Made by a program: the position numbers and the translations under genes. From Variovorax sp. 770b2 (GTDB lineage: Bacteria; Pseudomonadota; Gammaproteobacteria; Burkholderiales; Burkholderiaceae_C), in assembly GCF_900115685.1 (NCBI RefSeq), contig NZ_FOXJ01000001.1:62001-126000 (forward strand): a stretch of DNA of 64,000 bases, written 5' to 3'. The notes below the pieces were generated by a model that saw nothing but the letters and a program-made list of their open reading frames with translations, did not search any database and was not told the DNA's origin. Of this stretch, positions 47,301 through 60,993 are shown one piece after another. How positions within the stretch are numbered: position 1 is the first letter of the stretch; every line of letters begins with the position of its first letter.

Positions 47301-50300
47301 CAGCGCGCGGATGCGGCCGTGCTCAAGGAGCGGCTCGCGCGCGCGCTGCCCGACTACATGGTGCCCGCGGTGATCATGGTGATCGACACGCTGCCGCTCG
47401 CCCCGAGCGGCAAGGTCGACCGCCACGCGCTGCCTGAGCCGACGGCCGAGGCGGCGCGTGTCCACGAGGCGCCGCAAGGTGTGGCCGAGGCGGCGCTCGC
47501 CAAGGTCTGGTGCGAGGTGCTGGGCCTTGCGCAGGTCGGTCGCAACGACAACTTCTTCGAGCTCGGCGGCGATTCGATCCTGAGCCTGCAGATCGTCGCG
47601 CGGCTGCGCCTGGCGGGCTGGAAGTCCACGCCCAAGCAGATCTTCGAGCGCCAGACGGTGGCGCTGCTCGCGGGCGCGATCGAGCCGGCGGGCGATGTGA
47701 AGCGGCCGGCCGCAAGTGCGGCGGAAGGCGCCGTGCCGCTGCTGCCGTTCCAGCGTGAATTCTTCGCGATGGCGATGCCCGCGCGCCACCACTGGAACCA
47801 GTCGGTGCTACTGCAAAGCCGCGAGCCGCTGCAATTGCCGGCCTTGCGCCAGGCGCTGCGGGCCGTGGTGCAGCATCACGACGGCCTGCGCCTGCGCTTT
47901 CGCCAGGACGCGGCGGGCGCCTGGCAGCAGGGCTACGAAACCACGTCCGACAACGAACTGGACGAGGTGCTCTGGGTGCGCCGCGCAGCCGATGCCGCGC
48001 AGCTCGAAGCGTTGTGCGACGAGGCGCAGTGCAGCCTCGACATCGGGCATGGCTCGCTGATTCGCGCGTTGGCCGTCGAGCTGCCGGGCGGCGAGGCGCG
48101 GCTGCTGCTGGCGATCCATCACCTGGTGGTCGATGGCGTGTCGTGGCGCGTGCTGCTCGAAGATCTGCAGCTGGCGTACCGCCAGGGCCTCGCGGGTTCG
48201 CCCATCGTGCTGCCGGAGAAGACGAGCAGCTACAAGGACTGGTCCCTGGCGTTGCAGGGCTACGCAGCCGGCCATGCCGGCGAGCTGGACCACTGGCGCA
48301 CGCTGGCGGAGGTGCCGGCGGCGCTGCCCTGCGCGAATCCGCAGGCATCGAACACCGTCAAGGACCAGCAGACCATCGAGCTGCAACTGGACCGGGCGAG
48401 CACCGAGGCCTTCCTGAAGGATGCGCCCGCGGCCTACCGCACGCAGGCCAACGACCTGCTGCTCACGGCGCTCGGCCGCGCGCTGTGCGCATGGGGCGGG
48501 CATTCGCAGATCCTGGTGGATCTCGAAGGCCATGGCCGCGAGGACCTCTTCGAGCACATCGACCTGTCGCGCACCGTCGGCTGGTTCACCGCGCTGTTCC
48601 CGGTGGCGCTCGCGCCGCAGGGCGAGATCGGCGATGCCATCAAGCGCGTGAAGGAGAGCCTGCGCCGCGTTCCGAACAAGGGACTGGGCCACGGCGTGTT
48701 CAAGCATGCGGGCGATGCCGCGCAGCGCGAGGCGCTGCAGGCGCTGCCGAAGGCGCAGGTGGTGTTCAACTACCTGGGCCAGTTCGACGGCGCTTTCCGT
48801 GACGACGTGGGAGAAGGCGCGCAGTGGATTCCGGCGCGGGAAGAGGGCGGCGCGCAGGTGGACGACGGCGCACCGCTCACGCACGAGTTCTCGGTCAACG
48901 GCCAGGTGTTCGATGGGCAGCTGAGACTGAGCGTGAGCTTCAGCCGCGCGCGCCACGACGCCCAAGCGGTGCTGGGTTGGGCGCGACGCTTCCGGGACGA
49001 GCTCGAGGCATTGGTGCGCCACTGCGCAGGTGGACCCCTCGGCATGACACCCTCGGACTTTCCGCTCGCCAGGCTCGACCAGCAGGCGCTCGACGCGCTG
49101 CCGGTGCCGGCCGCGCGCCTGGCCGACCTGTATCCGCTCTCGCCGATGCAGTCGGGCATGCTGTTCCAGACCCTGCTGGAGCAGGGCGGCGGCGCCTACC
49201 AGAACCAGTTGCGGCTGGACTTCAAGGACCTCGACGCCGCGCGCTTTCGCGCGGCCTGGGAGGCCGTGTTCAAGCGCCACGACGTGCTGCGCACCGGCTT
49301 CCTGCAGCGCGAAGGACATCCGCTGCAATGGATCGACCGCAACGCGCAACTGCCGTGGCGCGAAGAAGACTGGCGCGAGCGGAACCCCTCACGTGACGAC
49401 ATGGCCGCGCTGGCGGAGGCCGAGCAGTCGCGCGGCCTCGCGCTGGCGGAGGCGCCGCTCGCGCGCTTCGTGCTCGTGCGCACCGGTGCGCGCAGCCATC
49501 ATTTCATCTGGACCGTGCACCACCTGCTGCTGGACGGCTGGAGCACCTCGCAGCTGCTGGGCGAGGTGCTGCGCCACTACGGCGGCCAGGCGCTGCCCGC
49601 GCTCGCGGGCCGCTACCGCGACTACATCGGCTGGCTGCAGGCCCAGGACGCCGCGGCCAGCGAAGCCCACTGGCGCCGCGAGGTGAGCCGCCTCGAAGGC
49701 CCGACGCGGCTGGTCGATGCATTGCCCAAGCCGGCCATCGCGGGGACGGGCTACGACACCCTGCGCCATGCCTTCGATGCCGAGGCCACCGGGCGGCTCG
49801 TGGCGTTCGCCAAGCGCGAGCACGTCACCATGAACACGCTGGTGCAGGCCGCTTGGGCGCTGCTGCTGCAGCGCTACAGCGGGCAGCACGCGGTGGCCTT
49901 CGGTTCGACCGTGTCCGGGCGCCCTGGCGAACTGGCGGGCGTGGAGCAACTGGTGGGCCTGTTCATCAACACGCTGCCGGTGATCTGCACGCCGCAGCCC
50001 GGCCAGGCCGTGGGCGCCTGGCTGCGCGAACTGCAGGCGCAGAACGTGGACGTGCGCGAGCACGAGCACACGCCGCTCTACGAGATCCAGCGCTGGGCCG
50101 GTTCGGCGGGGCCGGGGCTGTTCGACACCCTCGTGGTGTTCGAGAACTATCCGGCCGACCAGGCGCTGCGCGAGAACATGCCGGGCGGCATGACGGTCGA
50201 GGTGATCGGTCAGCACGAGGAGACCCACTATCCGATGACGGTGAAGGTGGTGCTCTCGCCCGCGCTGGTGCTGCAGTTCAACCACGACCGGTCGGTGATC

Positions 50301-52261
50301 GGCGAGCGCGAGGCCGCGGCCATTGCGCGGCACATGAATCAGTTGCTCGAAGGCTTGGTCGCAGATTCGTCGCGTGCGCTGGGGACGCTGGAACTGCTGG
50401 ACGATGCGGAGCAGGCGCAGTTGCAGCAGTGGGGCGCCAAGGTCGATGGCCGCGAAGATGCGGACGAGGCGACGCTGTTGCACCGTCTGATCGAACGCCA
50501 GGCGGCACTGCACCCCGAGGTGCCCGCGCTGTCCTTCGAGGCGCAGACGCTGGGCTATGGCGAACTCAACCGCCGGGCCAACCGGCTGGCGCATCACCTG
50601 ATCGAACTGGGCGTGCGTCCCGAGACCCGCGTGGGCGTGGCGGTGGAGCGCGGCATCGAGCTCGTGGTGGCGCTGCTGGGCATCCTGAAGGCCGGCGGCG
50701 CCTATGTGCCGCTCGATCCGGAGTACCCGGCCGACCGCATCGCCTACATGGTGCAGGACAGCCGGCTGTCGCTGGTGCTCACCCAGAGCCACCTTCAAGA
50801 GTCGGTCGCGCTGCCCGCTGGCGTGGCCGTGCTGCCGCTGGACACCGCGGACTTCAGCAATCGGTCCGACACGAATCCGAGCGTGGCACTGAGCCCCGAC
50901 AACCTCGCGTATGTGATCTACACCTCCGGCTCCACGGGTCGCCCCAAGGGCGCCCAGCTGTGCCACCGCAACGTGACACGACTGCTGTCGCAGACAGACG
51001 CATGGTTCAGCTTCGGTCCGAAGGACGTGTGGACGATGTTCCACTCCTACGCCTTCGACTTCTCGGTGTGGGAGATCTTCGGGGCGCTGTGCACCGGCGG
51101 CAAGCTGGTGGTGGTGCCCTACTGGGTGAGCCGCTCCCCCGAAGACTTCCTGCAGCTGCTGCGCACGCAGCGTGTGACGGTGCTCAACCAGACGCCCTCG
51201 GCCTTCGGCCAACTGGCCAGCCTGCCGCAGGCCATGGAAAAGGATCTGGCATTGCGCGTCGTGATCTTCGGCGGCGAAGCGCTCGAGCCGCAGCGCCTGC
51301 GCGGCTGGATCGAACACCACGGCGACCAGCAGCCCCAACTGGTCAACATGTACGGCATCACCGAGACCACGGCGGACATCGGCCCGCAGCGCAGCCCCGT
51401 GGGCCTTGCGATCCCCGACCTGGGCCTGCGCGTGCTCGATGCCCAGCTGAACCCCGTGCCGCTGGGCGTGGCGGGCGAGCTGCACGTCTCGGGCGAAGGC
51501 CTGGCGCGTGGGTATCTGAACCGTGCCGGCCTCACGGCCGAGCGCTTCATCGCGGCCGAGGACGGCAGCCGCCTGTACCGCACCGGTGACCTGGTGCGCT
51601 GGAACGCGCAGGGCCAGCTGGACTACCTGGGCCGCATCGACCACCAGGTGAAGGTGCGGGGCTTCCGCATCGAGCTGGGGGAGATCGAGGCGCAGCTGCT
51701 GGCGCAGCCCGGGGTGCGCGAGGCGGCGGTCATTGCGTGCGAGCAGGCGGGCGCGACGATGCTGGTGGCGTACCTGTCGGCGCAGGCAAACCAGGCGATC
51801 GACACGCCGGGCCTGCGCGTGCGGCTGGGCCAGGTGCTGCCCGACTACATGGTGCCGGGGGCCTTCGTGGTGCTGCCGACCTTGCCGCTGAATGCCAACG
51901 GCAAGGTGGACCGCAAGGCGCTGCCCGAACCCGAGCGGGCCAGCGAGCGGGCCTATGAGGCGCCGCAGGGGGAGATTGAAATCGCACTCGCAGCCGCGTG
52001 GGCCGACGTGCTCGAGGTCGCGAAGGTCGGCCGCCACGACGACTTCTTCGAACTCGGTGGGCATTCGCTGTCGGTGCTCAGCGTGCAGACGCGCATGCAC
52101 AGGCAGTTCTCGTCGATGCAGGTGCCGCTCAAGGTGTACTTCGAGCATCCGACGCTGGCCGCGCTGGCCGAGGCGCTGCAGGCGGTGTCGCGCACGGTGG
52201 AAAAAGAAGAGGCCACGGATCTCGCGCAGATGGCCGCGTTGCTCGCAGAGCTGGAGGATTG

Positions 52262-52262
<1 letters not shown>
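44382..52262 (+). CDS. NRPS 2: two modules, C-A-T-E and C-A-T; second A domain carries a 10-residue deletion
   Basis: A 2626-residue synthetase for residues 4 and 5. After a short helical N-terminal segment come C (HHVVSDGWS near 190), A (about 518-1010, YTSGSTGMPKG near 665), T (GGDS near 1061), E (HHLVVDGVSW near 1244, NYLGQFDG near 1462), C (HHLLLDGWS near 1711), A (about 2032-2515) and T (GGHS near 2557). The first A code reads D-G-E-G-S-G-G-V-T, which I associate with hydroxyornithine-type residues (moderate certainty). The E domain makes that residue D. The second A domain matches the Thr-type A3 of NRPS 1, but lacks ten residues directly after YGITETT, including code positions 330 and 331. 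The start ATG at 44382 is chosen, 40 bases after NRPS 1, because the in-frame extension upstream lies inside the previous gene and has no family similarity. Confidence 0.92.
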
Positions 52263-56356
<4,094 letters not shown>

Positions 56357-56364
56357 TTTCCTTG

Positions 56365-56428
56365 GCGGCGCCTTCGGGCGCCGCATGAAAAAAAGGCCGG
56401 ATGCCTCGTGGGCATCCGGCCTTTTTTT
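56365..56428. terminator. Tandem hairpins: UUCG-capped stem plus bidirectional Rho-independent terminator
   Basis: First, GCGGCGCC-TTCG-GGCGCCGC (56365-56384), a perfect 8-bp stem with a TTCG tetraloop. Then, at 56388-56428, seven A, an 11-bp perfect GC-rich stem (GGCCGGATGCC with GGCATCCGGCC), a TCGTG loop and seven T. The second works in both directions and separates the NRPS operon from the convergent TonB receptor gene. Confidence 0.93.
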
Positions 56429-56447
56429 GCCGTGTGGTGCTCTTCGT

Positions 56448-58661
56448 TTACCAGCGGTAGGTCGCGGTTGCGAGCACCTTGCGCTGGTCGCCGTAGTAGC
56501 AGCTCTTTGACGGCGTGTCGCAGTTGGCGATGTAGGTCTTGTTCGTCAGGTTGCGCACGTTGAGCGCGAGGCTCCAGTGCTCCAAGTCGTAGCCCACCAT
56601 CGCGTCCAGCAGCGTCACGCCGGGCACCTTGATCGGCGAGCCGCCGCCGTTGCCGTTGGTGGGGCCGGTGTAGCGCACGCCCAGGCCGACCTTGATGCCG
56701 TTGGTGAAGCGGTAGTCGCCCCATGCCGACAACTGGTTGCGCGCCACGGCGTTCGCCTGCTTGCCGATTTCCTCGGGGCGCGCGCTCGACGTGACGATGG
56801 CGCGCGGCGTGTAGCTGTACGACGCGGTGAGGTTCATGCGGTCGATGGGCTGCGTCATGGCTTCCAGCTCCAGGCCGCGCACGGAGATCTCGCCCGTCTG
56901 CTTGGGCTGGAATTCGGTGTCGTAGCTGATGTAGTTCTTGCGACGCAGGTCGAAGATGGCGGCGCTGAAGCTGTTCTTGGTGCCCGGCGGCTGGTAGCGC
57001 AGGCCCACCTCGTACTGGCGGCCGGATTCGGGCTTGAAGGGCTCCTTGGTGACCGGATCGACCACGCCGGTCGGCTGGAACGATTCGGAGTAGCTCAGGT
57101 AGGGCGCCCAGCCGTTCGGTGCCAGGTAGACCAGGCCCGCGCGGCTGGTGAACTTGTGGTCGGACACGGCGGTCGAGGTGCCGTCCAGGCGGTTGAAGAC
57201 GCTGCTCTTGGCGGTGTCGTAGCGCCCGCCCAGCGTCAACTGCAGCGTGTCGCGCCACTTGATCTGGTCCTGCAGGTAGACGCCGGTCTGGGTCAGGCGC
57301 GTGGCGTTCATCTCGTACGGGTCCGGAATCTCGAACGGGCCGTTGAAGTAGTACGGGTTCGCGATGTTCAGGTCGGGCGCCGATCCGCCGCTGTAGGTGT
57401 TGGTCTCGAAGTTGTTGTGCTGGTAGTCCACGCCCACCAGGATCTTGTGCTTCCAGTCGCCCGATCGCACATCGACCTGGGCCTGGTTGTCCATGGCGAA
57501 GGCGCGCACCGATTCGCGGCTGCCGAAGAGGCTGCGCGTGAGGTTCTGGAAGTTGACGGGATCGAACTCGTTGTCGGGATTGACCGTGGTGAAGCTGGGC
57601 GCCTGCAGGCCCCGGTAGTCCACCTTCAGGCGGCCGGCACGCGCGCTCTGGCGGAAGGTGACGGTGTCGTTGAAGCGGTGCTCGAAGTTGTAGCCGAACA
57701 GCTCCTGGTCCTGGTTGAAGTGATCGAAGTAGGGGTTGCCCTGGAACAGCTTGGCCGGGATGAACGTGCCGATGGCGCTGGGCACCAGCGAGCCGGCCCA
57801 CGGGCGGTTGCGCGTGTAGACGCCCGCGCGGTTGCGCATGACCTGCGCGTACAGCGTGAGCGTGGTGTCGTTGGTGATCTTCCAGGTGAGCGAGGGCGCG
57901 AGGTACGTGCGGTCGTCGGCCATCTTGCCGGCCGGCAATTGCGCATCGCGCAGCACACCGGTGAGGCGATAGAGCACCTTGCCATCGGCGTCCAGGGCGC
58001 CCGAGAAATCGCCCGCGACCTGGCGATGGTTGTTGCTGCCCACCTGCAGCTGCAGCTCGCGGATGGGCGTGGCCGTGGGCAGCTTGCTGACCACGTTGAC
58101 CACGCCGCCCGGGCTGCTCAGGCCGTAGAGCACCGAGGCGGGGCCGCGCAGCACTTCGATGCGTTCGGCGCCGTAGTTCTCGGTCTTCCAGACCGAGAAG
58201 CTGTTGGCGTTGCGCAGCGGCAGGCCGTCTTCATAGAAGCCGGGGCTGTAGGCATCGAAGCCGCGCACGGCGATCCAGTCGTAGCGCGAATCGGAGCCGA
58301 AGGGCGCGATGTTCACGCCCGGCGTGTAGCCCAGCGCATCGCGCAGCCGCGTCGCACCGATGGCCTGGAAGCGGTCGGCCGTGATCACCGACAGCGACTG
58401 CGGCGTCTCGATGATCGGCGTGTCGGTCTTGGAGCCGGCCGTGCTGCGGCGGGCGAGGTAGCCGTTGACATGGCCGTTCTCTTCCAGGTCGGCATTCACC
58501 GTGACCGGGGGCAGCGCGGCGCCCGTGTTGGTGTTGGCCGGAGCGGGTTGCGCGTCCGTCTGGGCCGAAGCCGACAGGCCCCAGAAGGTGATGACAGTTC
58601 CGAAGGCCGCCGCGAGCGAGGCATTCAGCAGGCGTTGGCGAGGCAGGGGAAGAGTGCGCAT
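56448..58661 (-). CDS. TonB-dependent ferric siderophore receptor
   Basis: A 737-residue outer-membrane receptor that takes up the iron-loaded siderophore using TonB energy. The signal peptide ends at about residue 35 (LSASAQ). The plug domain begins near ETPQSLSVITADRF, and the barrel ends in ATYRW with the terminal aromatic residue needed for outer-membrane insertion. There is no N-terminal STN signalling domain between signal peptide and plug, so it should not drive FecR-type surface signalling. The ATG at 58661 is chosen because it gives a proper signal peptide. A Fur box lies 46 bases upstream. It converges on NRPS 3 across a shared terminator. Confidence 0.94.
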   Translation of the reverse strand: MRTLPLPRQRLLNASLAAAFGTVITFWGLSASAQTDAQPAPANTNTGAALPPVTVNADLEENGHVNGYLARRSTAGSKTDTPIIETPQSLSVITADRFQAIGATRLRDALGYTPGVNIAPFGSDSRYDWIAVRGFDAYSPGFYEDGLPLRNANSFSVWKTENYGAERIEVLRGPASVLYGLSSPGGVVNVVSKLPTATPIRELQLQVGSNNHRQVAGDFSGALDADGKVLYRLTGVLRDAQLPAGKMADDRTYLAPSLTWKITNDTTLTLYAQVMRNRAGVYTRNRPWAGSLVPSAIGTFIPAKLFQGNPYFDHFNQDQELFGYNFEHRFNDTVTFRQSARAGRLKVDYRGLQAPSFTTVNPDNEFDPVNFQNLTRSLFGSRESVRAFAMDNQAQVDVRSGDWKHKILVGVDYQHNNFETNTYSGGSAPDLNIANPYYFNGPFEIPDPYEMNATRLTQTGVYLQDQIKWRDTLQLTLGGRYDTAKSSVFNRLDGTSTAVSDHKFTSRAGLVYLAPNGWAPYLSYSESFQPTGVVDPVTKEPFKPESGRQYEVGLRYQPPGTKNSFSAAIFDLRRKNYISYDTEFQPKQTGEISVRGLELEAMTQPIDRMNLTASYSYTPRAIVTSSARPEEIGKQANAVARNQLSAWGDYRFTNGIKVGLGVRYTGPTNGNGGGSPIKVPGVTLLDAMVGYDLEHWSLALNVRNLTNKTYIANCDTPSKSCYYGDQRKVLATATYRW

Positions 58662-58706
58662 GAGTAGAACGAATGGATGGATGAATGGGTAGACCGCGCG
58701 GATTCT

Positions 58707-58725
58707 AATGAGAATGGTTCTTATT
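58707..58725 (-). promoter_or_regulatory. Fur box upstream of the TonB receptor
   Basis: AATGAGAAT-G-GTTCTTATT is a 9-1-9 inverted repeat with 7 of 9 pairs, very close to the Fur consensus, in an AT-rich patch. A TAGAAT (minus strand, 58702-58707) at its edge could be the -10 box. Iron-bound Fur would repress the receptor. Confidence 0.78.
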
Positions 58726-58827
58726 TTGATCAGACTGTGGAATCGCATGGGTACATATGACGCATTTCCACTACAAGAGCCGTTCCCTTGCCGCCGGATG
58801 CAGGCCGCCGGCAGGCGGCCATGAGCG

Positions 58828-59958
58828 TCAAGGCGTCGCCGACAACGGACGCCCCGAGATCACCGCCGCGTCGTCGCGCGGCAGCCAGAGCGCATCGCAG
58901 AAATAGCGCTCGCGCAGCATCATCACGAGCATCGCGCGCTTGTGCGGCAGGTCGAATTCCTTCACTTTCGCGTAGCCCGACTTGTCCAGGTTGCGGATCT
59001 GCTGCACGTGGTCGATGCGCGGCTCGCCCATCGCGCGCTGCGTGCGCGGGTCGCAAAGAAAGATGTAGTGCGAGATCGAGGTGAGCCAGGCCGTCGCATA
59101 CGCCTTGCCGCGGTACGCGGGCTCGCCCACCAGCACGTGCCAGCCGCGGTCGTGGTCGTCCACGTCGTAGAAGGGCGCGATGCGGCTTTCCTTGGCCCAG
59201 TACATCTCGAAGTAGGCAAAAGGCTCGCCGTCGAAGCTCGCGATCATCGAGTACATGTGCGGATCGCGGTCGATCGCATCCAGGTAGGCGCGATGCTTGC
59301 CGAGGTCGCCTTCTTCCTCCCAGATCTTGGCCACGTCGGGGTCGTTCATCCAACGGTTGAACAGCGGCAGGTCGCGCTCGAAGTCGATGCTGCGAAACGA
59401 GAAGGTCTTGCCCAGCCACGGAATGAAGCGCTGGTAGAGCACGCCGCGCGGCTTGGGCGGGCGCACCGGATGGCGCTTGCCGTGGGTCAGCGCGTACTGC
59501 AGCGCGATGGGCGCGGGCGCCGCGTGCACCGCGGGCAGCCACATCCGCGCGTGCTGCCACAGCATGTCGCGCCAGGCCCGCGCGTCGGTGCCGCCCGAGA
59601 TCGGCAGCAGCACGCCCGACTGCGCGAGCTCCCCGAAGCGTTGCGCGTCGGCCACGACGATCGAGCGGTTCGCGGGATGGTGGGCGAACGCGGCCTCCAG
59701 CGCCGCGAGCAGATGCGTCGCCGCACCCGGGCCGGTCGTCTCGCCCTCGACCTGCGCGAGTGCAAGGCCCGGGGCAGCGGCCGCGGTGGCCACGCTGGTG
59801 ATCTTCCACTGCGACAGCGCGCCGGTCGCGCGCGTGCGCACCATCAGGCTCGTGCCTTCGAGCGTGACGTCATGCGCCTGGCCGTCGGCGTACGAAATCA
59901 GCGGGTTCTTCGGTCCCGTGTCTGCAGCCGGGGCCGGCTGCGGTGTGACGAGCGTCAT
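58828..59958 (-). CDS. IucB/RhbD-type N-hydroxy-amine acyltransferase (GNAT)
   Basis: A 376-residue protein with a variable N-terminal half and a C-terminal siderophore acyltransferase domain (about 195-370). Markers are FNRWMNDPDVAKIWEE, then FAYFEMYWAKESRIAPFYD and the acetyl-CoA region EPAYRGKAYATAWL. Known relatives acetylate or acylate N-hydroxylysine or N-hydroxyornithine to make hydroxamates (IucB in aerobactin synthesis). The start overlaps the formyltransferase stop by four bases (ATGA), so both tailoring enzymes are made together. It probably acetylates N5-hydroxyornithine before loading on an NRPS module; the acyl donor is inference. Confidence 0.87.
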   Translation of the reverse strand: MTLVTPQPAPAADTGPKNPLISYADGQAHDVTLEGTSLMVRTRATGALSQWKITSVATAAAAPGLALAQVEGETTGPGAATHLLAALEAAFAHHPANRSIVVADAQRFGELAQSGVLLPISGGTDARAWRDMLWQHARMWLPAVHAAPAPIALQYALTHGKRHPVRPPKPRGVLYQRFIPWLGKTFSFRSIDFERDLPLFNRWMNDPDVAKIWEEEGDLGKHRAYLDAIDRDPHMYSMIASFDGEPFAYFEMYWAKESRIAPFYDVDDHDRGWHVLVGEPAYRGKAYATAWLTSISHYIFLCDPRTQRAMGEPRIDHVQQIRNLDKSGYAKVKEFDLPHKRAMLVMMLRERYFCDALWLPRDDAAVISGRPLSATP

Positions 59959-60842
59959 AGGTCTCCTTGGGTGTTGTGTGCGCCATGCGCGCCGTGTGCA
60001 TCGGATGGGCGCCGGATGTGCGGGGCCAGCAGCGCCAGCCCCTGGTGCATGGCCGGGAAGAGGCTGCGGTTGAAGTTGTTCCAGCGCAGCTCCAGGATCG
60101 TGTCCTCGGGCTCGATGTCGGTGCCGAGCACGTCGAAGATCACCTCGCCCGAGTCGATGCCGTTGTCCACGTAGTGCAGCGAGGCGCCGGTCTTGCGCAC
60201 CGCCGGCACCGTCGTCTTCTCCATCGTGGTCCAGTCCGTGACCTTCTGTCCGTGCACGCCGTGCAGCGCATCGAGCGTCGCGCACGCGCCGCGGCGTTCA
60301 TACGGCGACTCGATGCGGGTGATGCCCGGATGGATGTTGACGATCTTGCGATGAAAGTGCGCACCGGGCCGCACCAGCTCATCGAGGATGACCAGGAGCC
60401 CATCGAGCACGACCGCGTCGGCCTGCAACGTCAGGAGCTTGTCGAGCAGCGCGCGCTCGAAGGCGCTCTTGCCGGCGGCGCGCTCGGCCTTGGCATCGAG
60501 CGGAAGGCGACGGTACGCCGAGGGCACCGGATGCAGCATGTCGCGCAGGAGCCGTCCCTGCGCCCGCAGGTCCTTCGGAAAGATCCACTTGCGCGCGGGG
60601 TGCCAGGCGAAGCCGTAGTCCTGCAGCGCCGCCTGGTCGCGCGGCGACTGCGCGTCGTCGTCGTAGACGATGCCTTCGAGCGAATAGTCGTCGCCCAGCG
60701 GCGTGGTGTCGAGCGCCTCGGCCAGGTATTCGAGCGGCGACTTCATGTAGCGCTGCTCTCCCTTGTGGTCGATGTGCTGGCCTGCCTTGTCGGCGGCGGC
60801 GTTTCGCAGGGACAGGATGTAGACGAGCTTTGCCTTGGGCAT
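59955..60842 (-). CDS. N5-hydroxyornithine formyltransferase (PvdF-like)
   Basis: A 295-residue formyltransferase that would transfer the formyl group from 10-formyl-THF to N5-hydroxyornithine, giving a formyl hydroxamate ligand for iron. The sequence shows NIHPGITRIESPYERRG (Asn and His of the formyltransferase active site, about 167-183) followed by the conserved segment HYVDNGIDSGEV with the catalytic Asp, and ILELRWNNFN near the C-terminus, as in pyoverdine PvdF. The start MPKAKLVYILSL is chosen because the upstream in-frame residues look non-coding. It is coupled to the acyltransferase gene downstream by a four-base overlap and lies 151 bases after the reductase gene. Confidence 0.87.
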   Translation of the reverse strand: MPKAKLVYILSLRNAAADKAGQHIDHKGEQRYMKSPLEYLAEALDTTPLGDDYSLEGIVYDDDAQSPRDQAALQDYGFAWHPARKWIFPKDLRAQGRLLRDMLHPVPSAYRRLPLDAKAERAAGKSAFERALLDKLLTLQADAVVLDGLLVILDELVRPGAHFHRKIVNIHPGITRIESPYERRGACATLDALHGVHGQKVTDWTTMEKTTVPAVRKTGASLHYVDNGIDSGEVIFDVLGTDIEPEDTILELRWNNFNRSLFPAMHQGLALLAPHIRRPSDAHGAHGAHNTQGDL

Positions 60843-60993
60843 GGGTGTGGGATGAATGAGGGACGTTGAAATCGGCGCGGCACCCCTGTGGGGCGGGCGC
60901 GCCTCCAAGGGAGACGAAATCGCGCCGGATCTGTTCATCGCACCGGCGATGCGCCGCGTTGAGCCGCGTGCGCCGCGTGCGCCGCGCCGGGTG

